Shown here one piece after another: positions 15,815 through 25,074 of a stretch of 64,000 nucleotides of DNA. The stretch spans positions 714,605 through 778,604 of the forward strand of contig JAHBTE010000001.1 of assembly GCA_019638675.1 (NCBI GenBank). Reading direction: 5' to 3'. Numbering within the stretch: position 1 is the first letter of the stretch; each line of letters begins with the position of its first letter. The DNA is from Fimbriimonadaceae bacterium (lineage in GTDB: Bacteria > Armatimonadota > Fimbriimonadia > Fimbriimonadales > Fimbriimonadaceae). A program made the translations under genes and the position numbers. The notes under the pieces are model-generated. The model was given only the letters and a program-made list of their open reading frames with translations. It was not told the origin of the DNA and searched no databases.

Positions 15815-17455
15815 ATGAGCTTCACGGTTCGATTGGCCAACGAGGATGTTTCTGTTGAGCCAGGATCAAGCGCGCCGATTGCGTTCGAAATAGAAAATAC
15901 TGGCGCGAAAGCCGATGAATTTGAAGTTTCCGTAGAAGGTGTTGACCCCGAATGGGTTGCGATCCCAGTCCCAACACTTTGGGTTGATCCCGGTCAATCG
16001 AACACAGAACGTATTTTTATCAAACCGCCTCGCCAAAGCGAAAGCAATGCCGGGATTTATCCATTTGTTCTTAAAATTCGGTCACTAGAATCAGGCGAAT
16101 CTCGTACGGCGCAATGCTCACTAGCGGTGAATTCGTTTGCCCACCTCAGCGTCGAGGTCAATCCTAAGAAGTCGAGCGTCAACGTTCTCAAGCGGGAAAC
16201 ATCGTTCGAGGTCACAGTAATGAACCTCGGAAATACTGATCAGAACGTTCAGTTTTTTGCAAGCGACGTTGATGATGCTTTTGCTTACGAGTTCTCTGCG
16301 ACTCAAGCATCCCTCGAACCAGGGCAGACGCGGACTCTTGAGCTAACTGCAACCGCATCCAAAGTAAAAGCTTTTGCCAGCACCGTCATTGCACCCGTTT
16401 CGGTCAGTGCTCGGAGCGTTGATAACCTCGCTGTTGCCGCTAATTCTCAACTTCATATCGAAATCCGACCGCTGATTGCCACCGGGCCGCTGATTGCGGT
16501 GATCGCGATTATCGCGCTCACAATTGGCTGGATTCTCTCCATCCCCAAGCCGCCGGTAATTGATGCTTTCACACTCGATTCAAGGACAGTTGAACTTGGA
16601 CAAACCGCAAAAGTCAAATGGCAAACGAGCAACGCATCGTCTGTGACCCTCGTCGTTGGATCGCAAGTGATTTCTAAACTAGCGCCGGACGATGAATTTG
16701 ACATTGCTCCGGACACCGCAGGCGAACTAGAAATTCAAATCTTTGCTCAGGCCGGTCAAGTCAAAAGCAAGGCTGAGACGATAAAGCTAACCGTTACCGA
16801 ACCGCCTGTGGTTCCAGAACCGAAGATCATCAAATTTTCGGCAACGAAAACTGAAGTTCCTCTCGGCTCCTCGGTTTTATTCAATTACGAACTCAGCGAT
16901 AGCGTGACTTACGCGACCCTTGAACCAATCGGGCAAATCGAAGTTAAAGCCCGTTCAATCCAAGTGCCTTCGCCCCCCGATGACCTCCCTGGAAAAGGAG
17001 TGAAAACGGTCACCTACACTCTTCGGGCACGAAACGAAAAGAACGTTGAAGTCCGGGAGCAAATCACGATCAAGTTTATTAAGGAATCCAAGGCGATCAT
17101 TGCCCAATTTTCGGCGGAACCGCTCGAAGTTGACCCGCTATCAGGTCGTGTGACAATTCGATGGCAAGTCACCGGTGCGGCGAAACTTGAACTCAAATAC
17201 TCGAACAGAGTTGATGAATTGACTTCTATGGACGACCGCCGTGATTTCATTCTTACCGATGACACTGAGTTCATTTTGGTTGCCTATGATGTAGCTGGAT
17301 TAGATATTCAAAAGAAGATCAAAGTCACTTTGCGAAAGCCAAACGAAGATCCTCCAACTCAAGATCCGCCAGGAAACACGACGGGAACGACTCAGAATGG
17401 GTCAACCGGTACGACCGGAGGAACCACCCGGCCCGTAACGGGTGGGCAGAGATAG
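15815..17455 (+). CDS. Membrane protein with Ig-like/CARDB-type beta domains on both sides of a helix
   Basis: 546 aa from ATG 15815; a TTG two codons earlier is rejected because the -10-like element sits just upstream. Residues 1-~215 read as two beta-sandwich repeats (VEPGSSAPIAFEIENTGAKA and FEVTVMNLGNTDQNVQF) of the type found in COG1470-like proteins. A transmembrane helix follows at ~230-250 (IAVIAIIALTIGWILSI). Three further beta-domains follow (AKVKWQTSNASSVTLVV; VLFNYELSDS; VTIRWQVTGAAKL), ending in a Thr/Gly-rich tail. There is no signal peptide, so topology is unusual. Function unknown; surface or scaffold role is a guess. Confidence 0.7.
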   Translation: MSFTVRLANEDVSVEPGSSAPIAFEIENTGAKADEFEVSVEGVDPEWVAIPVPTLWVDPGQSNTERIFIKPPRQSESNAGIYPFVLKIRSLESGESRTAQCSLAVNSFAHLSVEVNPKKSSVNVLKRETSFEVTVMNLGNTDQNVQFFASDVDDAFAYEFSATQASLEPGQTRTLELTATASKVKAFASTVIAPVSVSARSVDNLAVAANSQLHIEIRPLIATGPLIAVIAIIALTIGWILSIPKPPVIDAFTLDSRTVELGQTAKVKWQTSNASSVTLVVGSQVISKLAPDDEFDIAPDTAGELEIQIFAQAGQVKSKAETIKLTVTEPPVVPEPKIIKFSATKTEVPLGSSVLFNYELSDSVTYATLEPIGQIEVKARSIQVPSPPDDLPGKGVKTVTYTLRARNEKNVEVREQITIKFIKESKAIIAQFSAEPLEVDPLSGRVTIRWQVTGAAKLELKYSNRVDELTSMDDRRDFILTDDTEFILVAYDVAGLDIQKKIKVTLRKPNEDPPTQDPPGNTTGTTQNGSTGTTGGTTRPVTGGQR

Positions 17456-17462
17456 TAGGATG

Positions 17463-17477
17463 AAGGGCGGAGCCCTT
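17463..17477 (+). promoter_or_regulatory. Short hairpin at the purH ribosome-binding site
   Basis: AAGGGC (17463-17468) pairs with GCCCTT (17472-17477) around a 3-nt loop. The GGAG that could serve as Shine-Dalgarno for the ATG at 17482 lies in the loop and right arm. It may modulate translation, or be a chance stem. Confidence 0.3.
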
Positions 17478-17481
17478 CTTA

Positions 17482-19014
17482 ATGCCACGAGCCTTACTCA
17501 GCGTCACCGATAAAACTGGAATTGTCGAATTTGCGACCCAACTCGTCGCTCTCGGGTACGAATTGCTGAGCACTGGCGGCACAGCGAAAACCCTGCGCGA
17601 TTCAGGGCTCTACGTGACGGATGTTGCGGAAGTCACTGGATTCCCGGAAATGCTCGACGGACGGGTGAAAACCCTACATCCGATGGTTCATGGAGGAATC
17701 CTCGCCGACCTCAGTAAGGAATCCCATGTTTCTCAGCTAGAAGAAGCAGGCATTGAGCCAATTGATCTTGTTTGTGTAAACCTTTACGCTTTCGAAAAAA
17801 CGGTGACAGGTGATCACCAACTTCAAGATGCGGTTGAGTCGATTGATATCGGTGGCCCAACGATGGTTCGAGCTTCCGCGAAAAACTTTAAGCATGTTTC
17901 CATCGTTGTTGATCCAACTGATTACGAAGAGGTTTTGGACGCGATTGAATCTGGAACTGTCGCCGATTTGCGGCTAAAGCTCAGTGCAAAGGCGTTTCGG
18001 CATACAGCGTTTTACGATTCGATGATCGCGCGGTATTTGACTGAAGCGGCGGGTGAAGAAGCGTTCACAGGAACACTCACTTTTGGCTACCGCAAACATT
18101 TGGGAATGCGCTACGGCGAAAACCCCCATCAGAATGCGGCTCTTTATATTGATCCTCTTGCAACACCAGCAATCGCTCAAGCCAAGCAGCTATGGGGCAA
18201 GGAATTAAGTTACAACAACATCCTGGATTCCGACGCGGCATGGGAATTGGTTACCGATTTACCAAAAGGGGCATGCGCGATTATCAAGCACGGAAATCCC
18301 TGCGGGGCTGCAGTTGGAAATTCACTAGGAGACAGTTATTCGATTGCAAAGCAAAGCGACCCGATTTCCGCATTCGGAGGTATTGCTGCATTCAACGGGC
18401 ATATAACTGCAGAAGCAGCCGAAGCAATGACTGCGCCGAATAACTTTCTTGAAGTTGTGATCGGCACAGGTTTCGATAGCGATGCGATTGAGATTTTTAA
18501 AAATAAATCTGGCTGGGGGCAGAATGTGCGGCTACTGGAAGTTCCGATTTCCGATAGTAAGACTACTTTGACCGTTCGTTCGGTTGGCGGCGGAGTGCTG
18601 GTTCAAGATTCCGATCACCACCCAAACACAGAATGGCAAGTCGTGACTGACCTTAAGCCAACTGACGAGCAAATGGCGGCCCTCAAGATGGCTTGGCAAA
18701 TCGTTCCTCATGTGAAAAGCAACGCGATTGTGCTCGCGAACTCAACTCAGCTGAAAGGGGTAGGTGCAGGGCAAATGAACCGAGTTCAATCAGTCCGCCT
18801 TGCTTTGGAGCAAGCTGGCGAAGATGCCTCACTCTGCGCCCTAGCAAGCGATGCGTTTTTCCCGTTTCCCGATAGCATCGAAACCCTTGCAGCAGCGGGT
18901 GTCAAAGCAGTGATCCAACCAGGCGGCAGTAAAAAGGATCCTGACGTTATCCAGCGGGCCAATGAGCTCGGAGTGACAATGATTTTCACTGGAACCCGAC
19001 ATTTTCGCCATTAA
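17482..19014 (+). CDS. purH: Bifunctional AICAR transformylase / IMP cyclohydrolase
   Basis: 510 aa, the usual length. Residues 1-~195 are the MGS-like IMP cyclohydrolase domain (LLSVTDKTGIVEFA, LLSTGGTAKTLRDSG, LDGRVKTLHPMVHGGIL). The rest is AICAR formyltransferase with GMRYGENPHQNAALY, IIKHGNPCGAAVG (catalytic Lys-His) and SDAFFPFPDSIETLAAAG. It performs the last two steps of de novo purine synthesis. No other purine gene is adjacent. Confidence 0.97.
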   Translation: MPRALLSVTDKTGIVEFATQLVALGYELLSTGGTAKTLRDSGLYVTDVAEVTGFPEMLDGRVKTLHPMVHGGILADLSKESHVSQLEEAGIEPIDLVCVNLYAFEKTVTGDHQLQDAVESIDIGGPTMVRASAKNFKHVSIVVDPTDYEEVLDAIESGTVADLRLKLSAKAFRHTAFYDSMIARYLTEAAGEEAFTGTLTFGYRKHLGMRYGENPHQNAALYIDPLATPAIAQAKQLWGKELSYNNILDSDAAWELVTDLPKGACAIIKHGNPCGAAVGNSLGDSYSIAKQSDPISAFGGIAAFNGHITAEAAEAMTAPNNFLEVVIGTGFDSDAIEIFKNKSGWGQNVRLLEVPISDSKTTLTVRSVGGGVLVQDSDHHPNTEWQVVTDLKPTDEQMAALKMAWQIVPHVKSNAIVLANSTQLKGVGAGQMNRVQSVRLALEQAGEDASLCALASDAFFPFPDSIETLAAAGVKAVIQPGGSKKDPDVIQRANELGVTMIFTGTRHFRH

Positions 19015-19101
19015 TTGCGAATTGCGTACCATCGCGACCACCTTTTGCATCTAAGCAGATGACAGGTTCGTGCTAAACTAATTGACTGTCAGGAGCCGGC
19101 T

Positions 19102-19398
19102 TTGAAAGACCAGACGAATTTGATCGTAATCATTGTGGCCATCGTTTTTATGATTGGCTTTGCCCTTGCTTTTGCATTGGGCCAACGAAAACCCGTGGTG
19201 CTCGCACCTCCCGTTACAGTAAATACGGCACCAGTGACGGTTGCAGAGGGTGCTGTAGTAATGGCGAACGGCCTTCCTAATGCTGGTAGTGGTAATACTG
19301 GCGGTGCCGCAGGCGGCGGTGGACTGACCGGACGCGGAGCTGGTGGCGCCAATGGTCGCCGTGGCCCTTCTGCTAGCGAATCAGCTGGCGGCGGCTAG
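19102..19398 (+). CDS. Small single-helix protein with Gly-rich tail
   Basis: 98 aa from a TTG start with CAGGAG 5 nt upstream. One N-terminal transmembrane helix (LIVIIVAIVFMIGFALAFAL), a Val/Pro/Thr-rich middle and a glycine-rich disordered C-terminus (GGAAGGGGLTGRGAGG). TGCTAAACT, an extended -10-like element, lies upstream near 19070. I do not recognise the family. Its position just before mreB may be fortuitous. Confidence 0.55.
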   Translation: MKDQTNLIVIIVAIVFMIGFALAFALGQRKPVVLAPPVTVNTAPVTVAEGAVVMANGLPNAGSGNTGGAAGGGGLTGRGAGGANGRRGPSASESAGGG

Positions 19399-19423
19399 AG
19401 CAATCCTTAACATTTAGCACGAA

Positions 19424-20488
19424 GTGTCCCAATCTCAGCCTCCGCAGTGGCTGAGATCAATGACTGCCCGGTTCCGCAGGGACATTGGCATTGATCTCGG
19501 TACAGCTAATACCCTCGTCCACCTAGCTGGGCGGGGCATTATCATTCGTGAACCTAGTGTAGTCGCTATTAATAAAGATACGCGAGAGGTGCTTGCGGTT
19601 GGTGAAGAGGCTAAGCGAATGCTTGGTCGAACACCAGCGAGTATTGTTGCCACCCGTCCGCTCCGCGATGGCGTCATTGCAGATTACGATCAAACTCTTG
19701 CAATGATCCGCGATTTTGTCAAACGTTCTAAGCGTGGATTTAGCCTTCATACAACCGTCGTTGTCGGTATTCCCAGCGGCGTTACGGAAGTTGAACGAGA
19801 TGCTGTTCTTGATGCGTGTAGAAAATCTGGCGCTCACACCGCTTACGTAATTGAAGAACCAATGGCGGCGGCAATTGGTGCTGGCTTGCCAATTGCCGAG
19901 CCTGTTGGCTCGATGATTGTCGACATCGGAGGAGGAACGACTGAAGTAGCCGTTATTTCTCTCGCTGGAATTGTTCACAGCCGCAGTATCCGTACTGCCG
20001 GAGACGAGATCGACGAGGCGATCTCTGCTTATATCCGGCGAGCATACAATTTGTTCGTTGGTGAGAGAACCGCAGAACAAGTGAAACTTGACATCGGCTC
20101 CGCCTATCCTCTCGAAGAAGAACGGAGCATGATCGTCAAAGGGCGCGACCTGATTAGCGGACTTCCGCGAAGTGCGGAAATTACAAGCGTTGAAATCCGT
20201 GATGCCATTAGTGAGCCAATTTACGAAATTGTTGAAGCAGTCAAGCTCACCTTGGAGGCAACCCCACCGGAACTAGCCGCTGACTGTATGAACCACGGAA
20301 TCGTGATTGCAGGCGGAGGAGCATTGATTCGCGGCCTAGATCAGCTCTTATCACGTGAAACGGGGATGCCTGTCCACATAGCGCCCGATCCGCTGAGTTG
20401 CGTTGCCATTGGTACAGGGCGTATGCTAGATATGCTGAATGAAAATCCTGCCATCCGGCGGATGTTGGAGAACGCATCGAGAGGCTAG
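19424..20488 (+). CDS. mreB: Rod-shape-determining protein MreB
   Basis: 354 aa; GTG start at 19424, with an ATG at 19460 as alternative. Actin-fold motifs are in order: phosphate-1 IGIDLGTANTLVHLAGRGI, VVGIPSGVTEVERDAV, EEPMAAAIGAGLP, phosphate-2 MIVDIGGGTTEVAVISL and adenosine site HGIVIAGGGALIRGLD. MreB filaments position elongasome peptidoglycan synthesis. mreC and mreD follow with overlaps, so the three form one operon. Confidence 0.96.
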   Translation: MSQSQPPQWLRSMTARFRRDIGIDLGTANTLVHLAGRGIIIREPSVVAINKDTREVLAVGEEAKRMLGRTPASIVATRPLRDGVIADYDQTLAMIRDFVKRSKRGFSLHTTVVVGIPSGVTEVERDAVLDACRKSGAHTAYVIEEPMAAAIGAGLPIAEPVGSMIVDIGGGTTEVAVISLAGIVHSRSIRTAGDEIDEAISAYIRRAYNLFVGERTAEQVKLDIGSAYPLEEERSMIVKGRDLISGLPRSAEITSVEIRDAISEPIYEIVEAVKLTLEATPPELAADCMNHGIVIAGGGALIRGLDQLLSRETGMPVHIAPDPLSCVAIGTGRMLDMLNENPAIRRMLENASRG

Positions 20489-21285
20489 ACGAGCGCCCAC
20501 GGCGCGACTGGATATGGCTCATCATCCTGATCGCCCTTAGCATCGGTCTTGGAACCCTGCAAAATCGAGCAAGAAGCCAAGGCTCGCCCGATCCTGTCTC
20601 AAAAGCTGTTCAATCCCTTTTACTCGCACATGTTTCACGAGTGGGATACTTTTCTGAAAATTCCGATCTCTTTTGGCAGGGGGTAAAGGATGCTCGCAAG
20701 CTTCGCGCGGAAAACGAAAGCCTCCGGCAACAACTAAACGCCGTGCAAGCTTATCTGGATACCGCTGAAGTACAGGAACAGCAGATTCAAAAGCTCCGTG
20801 GAATGCTGAATTTAAACACAGTTGGGCGGGCGCGAGTCAATGCCGACATTATCAACTACGTGCCGTACGATAACCGCATCACACTCAACCGAGGGTCTCG
20901 TGATGGAGTCAAGCCCAATTACCCCGTGATCACAGCAGAAGGGTTGCTTGCACTCGTTAGCACAGTTTCAGAAACCACAAGTCAGGCTTCGCTTCTGACC
21001 TCGAGTGGAGTGAGTGTTGGCGGAGTTGCGACTCTCCCTACACCCGTTGCTGGCTTTGTTAAGGGTGAAAAAAGCGACCGGCTGGTCATGGATGTTTTTG
21101 ATAACGTAGATATTCCCGCAGGTACAGAAATCATCACGACTGGATACTCCGAATTTATTCCTCGCGGAATTCGTATCGGCATCGTATCGGAATACTTTAA
21201 TGACCAAGAGTACGGCATTAGGAGAGCATTTATTCTCCCCAGTAGCCGAATTGGAATGTCTAAGGAGGTAGTTATCCTCAAATGA
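20476..21285 (+). CDS. mreC: Rod-shape-determining protein MreC, probable AUC start
   Basis: 269 aa if started at the ATC at 20476. The frame upstream of the first GTG (20641) encodes a basic N-terminus, a transmembrane helix (WIWLIILIALSIGLGTL) and the VSRVGYFSENSDLFW region of every MreC, so translation must start before 20641. No ATG, GTG or TTG exists in this frame between a stop near 20443 and 20641. GGAG at 20467-20470 sits 5 nt before ATC 20476. A coiled coil (RKLRAENESLRQQLNAVQ) and the periplasmic beta-domain follow. The start inside the end of mreB and the ATGA overlap with mreD fit an operon. Confidence 0.85.
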   Translation: MERLDERPRRDWIWLIILIALSIGLGTLQNRARSQGSPDPVSKAVQSLLLAHVSRVGYFSENSDLFWQGVKDARKLRAENESLRQQLNAVQAYLDTAEVQEQQIQKLRGMLNLNTVGRARVNADIINYVPYDNRITLNRGSRDGVKPNYPVITAEGLLALVSTVSETTSQASLLTSSGVSVGGVATLPTPVAGFVKGEKSDRLVMDVFDNVDIPAGTEIITTGYSEFIPRGIRIGIVSEYFNDQEYGIRRAFILPSSRIGMSKEVVILK

Positions 21286-21758
21286 GACAGCCAGTGCCGA
21301 TTCTGACCGCTATTGTCCTGCTTCTCATTGCGACTGTACTCCAGCAAGGATTTCTTGGAAGGTATCTCCTTTTTGGTTCTCAGATGGAGTTGCCTCTGGT
21401 GGTGGTTCTTAGTTTTGCATTGATTTCTCGCCCTGCGTCCGGAGGTGCGCTGGGTTTGCTTTCTGGTGTGCTGACTGGAGGGCTCTCCGGCGTCACTTTG
21501 ACTTATTACGCTTTGAGCCGCGTAGTCGGAGGTTATATCCTCGGTACAAGGGCAGATTCGGAGCCAGATTATCGGGCTGGTGCAGCCTGGGTTGCGGTTG
21601 GAACATTAATTTCTAAGTTAATCATGATTCTGTTGGCCCCACCTCCCGCCGTTATGCCGGCTCTTGGGGCTACAATTCTGTCGGCAGTCTACAACGGGGT
21701 AGTGGCTATACCGGTTTTCGCCCTGATCCAACGATTGTTCCGACCCAAGGTGGTTTGA
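21282..21758 (+). CDS. mreD: Rod-shape-determining protein MreD
   Basis: 158 aa with about five hydrophobic helices (for example IVLLLIATVLQQGFLGRYLL and LGLLSGVLTGGLSGVTLTY), the MreD profile. The ATG overlaps the mreC stop. It belongs to the elongasome with MreB and MreC. The penicillin-binding protein and RodA genes that often follow are absent; glutamate dehydrogenase follows instead. Confidence 0.88.
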   Translation: MRQPVPILTAIVLLLIATVLQQGFLGRYLLFGSQMELPLVVVLSFALISRPASGGALGLLSGVLTGGLSGVTLTYYALSRVVGGYILGTRADSEPDYRAGAAWVAVGTLISKLIMILLAPPPAVMPALGATILSAVYNGVVAIPVFALIQRLFRPKVV

Positions 21759-21763
21759 AAAGA

Positions 21764-23014
21764 ATGAGCGATTACGACGTTCAGTTAATGGCACAAAAGC
21801 AGCTGAGAGAAGCTGCCCAGTATCTCGACCTCGACGAAGGGCTGATTGAAGTCCTCGCCCGACCAAAACGCTCCCTCGTGGTCAATTTCCCTGTTCTTAT
21901 GGACAGCGGTGAAGTTGAGGTCTTTGAAGGTTATCGCGTTCAACACAACCAAAGCCGTGGACCCACAAAGGGCGGTATTCGATTCCACCCAGATGTGGAC
22001 TTAGGCGAAACCACCGCTCTTTCTATGTGGATGACCTGGAAGTGCGCGGTTGTCAACATCCCTTACGGCGGAGCCAAGGGTGGCGTTAAGTGCAACGTCA
22101 AGGAACTCAGCCAACGCGAACTTGAAAAGCTCACCCGACGATTTGCAACTGAAATCGGCATCGTGATAGGCGACCACGCCGATATTCCCGCTCCCGACAT
22201 CGGCACCAACGCCAAAGTCATGGGCTGGATCATGGATACCTACTCCATGCAAGCCGGCTACACCGTTCCGGGTGTTGTCACTGGAAAGCCTATCGAATTA
22301 GGTGGTTCCGAAGGCCGTGTAGAAGCAACGGGTCGTGGCGTCATCGTTTGCGCACAAGAAGCTTGCCACAACGCCAACCTCAACTTTGAAGGTTCTGAAA
22401 TCGTTGTCCAAGGTTTTGGTAACGTGGGTTCAGTTGCCGCTCGCCTCGCTGAACAACAAGGCGCGAAAGTCATTGCGATCAGCGATACAAGCGGAGCGAT
22501 CTACAACAAAAACGGCCTGCCGATTCAAGATCTGTACGACAAATACAGTGGTGTTGAAGGTGGAATCCAAAATTACAAGGATTGCGACAAAATTTCAAAC
22601 GAAGAACTGCTGGCTCTCAAGTGCGATATCTTGATTCCTGCTGCAATTCAGGCTCAAATCACCGATAAAAACGCCGACGCGGTGCAAGCCAAGATCGTTG
22701 TTGAAGGGGCAAACGGACCAACCACTCTTGAAGCGGACAAGATTCTGCACGACAAAGGCATCCTGGTTGTTCCTGACATCCTCGCCAACGCTGGCGGTGT
22801 TGTTTGCTCATACTTCGAGTGGGTGCAAGACCTTCAAAACTTCTTCTGGGAAGAAGACCAGGTCAACGACCGACTCAGCCGCGTCATGAAGAATGCATAC
22901 GGTCCGGTGGCGCACACTATGCGCGAGCACGATACCGATATGCGAACTGCCGCAATGATCATCGGCGTCAAGCGTGTTGCTGAAGCAACTGTTATGCGCG
23001 GTATCTTCCCCTAG
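21764..23014 (+). CDS. gdhA: Glutamate dehydrogenase (NAD(P)-dependent, Glu/Leu/Phe/Val family)
   Basis: 416 aa from ATG 21764, with GGTGG 10 nt upstream; a TTG at 21755 is the alternative. Catalytic Lys lies in PYGGAKGGVKCN, and substrate-binding residues in NQSRGPTKGGIRFHPD. The Rossmann motif is VVQGFGNVGSVAARLAEQQG. Length and domain order fit the ~415-aa hexameric enzymes that interconvert glutamate and 2-oxoglutarate. The 3' end overlaps convergent tmk by 4 nt. Confidence 0.94.
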   Translation: MSDYDVQLMAQKQLREAAQYLDLDEGLIEVLARPKRSLVVNFPVLMDSGEVEVFEGYRVQHNQSRGPTKGGIRFHPDVDLGETTALSMWMTWKCAVVNIPYGGAKGGVKCNVKELSQRELEKLTRRFATEIGIVIGDHADIPAPDIGTNAKVMGWIMDTYSMQAGYTVPGVVTGKPIELGGSEGRVEATGRGVIVCAQEACHNANLNFEGSEIVVQGFGNVGSVAARLAEQQGAKVIAISDTSGAIYNKNGLPIQDLYDKYSGVEGGIQNYKDCDKISNEELLALKCDILIPAAIQAQITDKNADAVQAKIVVEGANGPTTLEADKILHDKGILVVPDILANAGGVVCSYFEWVQDLQNFFWEEDQVNDRLSRVMKNAYGPVAHTMREHDTDMRTAAMIIGVKRVAEATVMRGIFP

Positions 23015-23610
23015 ACAAGAAGCCGCGACTGAACTGCCGCCCAGCAATCTTCGAGCACTTGCTCGGGATTCTGGGCGGCATCTATTTTTGCCCATCGTTT
23101 TAGATCACTTCTCGCTTCCGTTAAAAATCCGGCTCTCACCTTTTGGTGGAAATCCAGCGACTCTAAATCTAGCCTGTCTTTGGCTGTTTGGCGGGAAAGT
23201 CCAACTTCAACATCAAGATCAAGTAGCAAGATTAAATCGGGGCGGAGGCCTCTAGTTGCGGTGAGATTTGCCTTGCGGAGAAAGTCTTTATCTAATCCTC
23301 TCGCGTACCCCTGATAAACCAGTGTCGATTCAGCGTGACGATCACAGATCACAACTTTTCCATCGCTAAGGCTAGGCTGAATGATATTCACAACGTGGTT
23401 TGCGCGATCGGCGAGGAATAAAAATAGCTCCGATTCAGCGGGCATATCCTCGCCTTCTAAAAGGATCGTGCGAATACGCTGACCAAATTCTCCAGCTCCT
23501 GGCTCACGAGTGGTCACGACATCACGGCCAAGCTCAGTAAATCGTTCTGCCAAACCCGCGATTACAGTTGATTTGCCCGCACCATCTGGCCCTTCGAGCG
23601 TGATAAACAC
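23011..23610 (-). CDS. tmk: Thymidylate kinase
   Basis: 199 aa from GTG 23610, giving VFITLEGPDGAGKSTVIAGL, the family N-terminus; the frame runs further upstream but that part overlaps the divergent gene and has no homology. The P-loop GPDGAGKST, DR(H)AEST-type lid region (CDRHAESTLVYQGYARGL) and DLDVEVGLSR are conserved. The enzyme makes dTDP from dTMP. Confidence 0.93.
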   Translation of the reverse strand: MFITLEGPDGAGKSTVIAGLAERFTELGRDVVTTREPGAGEFGQRIRTILLEGEDMPAESELFLFLADRANHVVNIIQPSLSDGKVVICDRHAESTLVYQGYARGLDKDFLRKANLTATRGLRPDLILLLDLDVEVGLSRQTAKDRLDLESLDFHQKVRAGFLTEARSDLKRWAKIDAAQNPEQVLEDCWAAVQSRLLV

Positions 23611-23628
23611 GCTTGCATGATACTCGGA

Positions 23629-23634
23629 TACAAT
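23629..23634 (+). promoter_or_regulatory. -10-like hexamer 6 nt before a GTG start
   Basis: TACAAT is followed by six bases and then GTG at 23641, the same geometry as at 15803. No Shine-Dalgarno sequence is present for the oxidase gene. It suggests a leaderless mRNA. Confidence 0.4.
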
Positions 23635-23640
23635 GAATTT

Positions 23641-25074
23641 GTGAGCCAGACCGCCGAGCAAATCGCCAGTAATTTGGGGCGGATTGTGGGTGAAGAAAAG
23701 GTTCTTCACGGCTCAGCCGTTGAAAGAGTTTATAGTTCAGATGCTTACACAGTGGAGCGATTCCCGCCCACAGTTGTTGCGCTCCCCACCAGCACGGAAG
23801 ACGTAGCGTTGATCGTCCGATTTTGCTTAGAGCAAGATTTACCGTTTACGCCTCGCGGAGCGGGAACCGGCCTGAGCGGGGGTGCGATGCCCGCTTTAGG
23901 CGGAGTTGTTGTTTCGACGAAAAAGCTCACCGCTATTCTTGATTTTTCGGTTGAAGATCAATGGCTACACGCCCACAGTGGGATCGCCAACCTCAAAATA
24001 ACTAAAGCTGTTGAACCATTTGGTTATCATTTTGCACCTGACCCCAGTAGTCAATCAGTCAGCACCCTCGGCGGAAATATCGCAATGAATTCGGGTGGCC
24101 CGCACACTTTGAAGTATGGAGTCACGGCTCAGCACATTCTTGGTCTGCGGTATGTAAACGGTAAGGGGGAGATTATCACTATCGGCGGCCCTGCCGGGCA
24201 AGAACCAGGCTACGACCTCCTGAGCTTGGTGATTGGCAGCGAAGGCACTCTGGGAATCGTCACCGAAGCATGGGTCAGGCTCACAAAGAACCCATCTGCA
24301 ATCTGTACAGCTAGTGCTTACTTTTCTACGATTGAAGATGCCAGCAAGTGCGTTGGCGCAATGGTTCGATCAGGCGTGATGCCTGCCGCGCTAGAGATGA
24401 TGGATCACTTTGTGTTGGCGGCGGTTGCCGCCGCTTACCCGATCCACGTTCCTAATGGAACCGCCGCAATGCTCCTGATCGAAACCGATGGCGAGCCTGA
24501 ATCAGCCAAGTCTGATATCGATGAGCTGATCAGCATTGCTCAGCTACATAACACAATCGAGACAGCACTTGCTCAGAACCAAGAGGAGCGCACATTGCTC
24601 TGGACAGCGCGTAAAAAGGGCGTTGGAGCCCTGGGGAGGCTTGCTCCGACCGTTGTCACCCATGACGGGGTGATTCCGCCCAGCCGCTTGCCAAAGATGC
24701 TTGATGCGGTTTACGCTATTGCTCAGTCGCAAAATATCGGCGTGGCCAATATCTTTCATGCCGGTGACGGCAACCTTCACCCTATTTTTTATTTTGACGA
24801 GAGAGAGCCGGGCGCGATTGACCGAGTCGTTATCGCAGGCGAAATGGTCATTGAAAAGTGCCTGGAACTGGGCGGCTCGGTAACGGGCGAGCACGGAATC
24901 GGAGTTGAGAAGACTGATCTCCTGGCAAAAATGTATTCCGCCAATTCGCTTGCGTTTCAGGCAAGATTAAGGGAAGTTTTCCGAAGCCCGCAAGCGTGCA
25001 ATCCCTGCAAAGTGATTCCGAGCGGAAAGGGATGTCTTGAACACAAAGTTCGGTGGCGAGGGGTCGCCACATGA
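23641..25074 (+). CDS. glcD: FAD-linked oxidase, glycolate oxidase GlcD type
   Basis: 477 aa from GTG 23641; an ATG at 23617 would add eight residues that overlap the tmk promoter. The PCMH FAD-binding domain is seen in FTPRGAGTGLSGGAMPALGG and TLGGNIAMNSGGPHTLKYG. The FAD-oxidase C-terminal domain carries NIFHAGDGNLHPIFYFD and GSVTGEHGIGVEK with metal-binding His. The family oxidises 2-hydroxyacids such as glycolate or lactate. A glcE-like gene follows by an ATGA overlap; no glcF iron-sulfur subunit is present. Confidence 0.9.
   Translation: MSQTAEQIASNLGRIVGEEKVLHGSAVERVYSSDAYTVERFPPTVVALPTSTEDVALIVRFCLEQDLPFTPRGAGTGLSGGAMPALGGVVVSTKKLTAILDFSVEDQWLHAHSGIANLKITKAVEPFGYHFAPDPSSQSVSTLGGNIAMNSGGPHTLKYGVTAQHILGLRYVNGKGEIITIGGPAGQEPGYDLLSLVIGSEGTLGIVTEAWVRLTKNPSAICTASAYFSTIEDASKCVGAMVRSGVMPAALEMMDHFVLAAVAAAYPIHVPNGTAAMLLIETDGEPESAKSDIDELISIAQLHNTIETALAQNQEERTLLWTARKKGVGALGRLAPTVVTHDGVIPPSRLPKMLDAVYAIAQSQNIGVANIFHAGDGNLHPIFYFDEREPGAIDRVVIAGEMVIEKCLELGGSVTGEHGIGVEKTDLLAKMYSANSLAFQARLREVFRSPQACNPCKVIPSGKGCLEHKVRWRGVAT

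Noticed and set aside
23611-23709. N-terminal extension of thymidylate kinase
   Set aside because: Homology begins at VFITLEG; the extension overlaps the divergent gene promoter.
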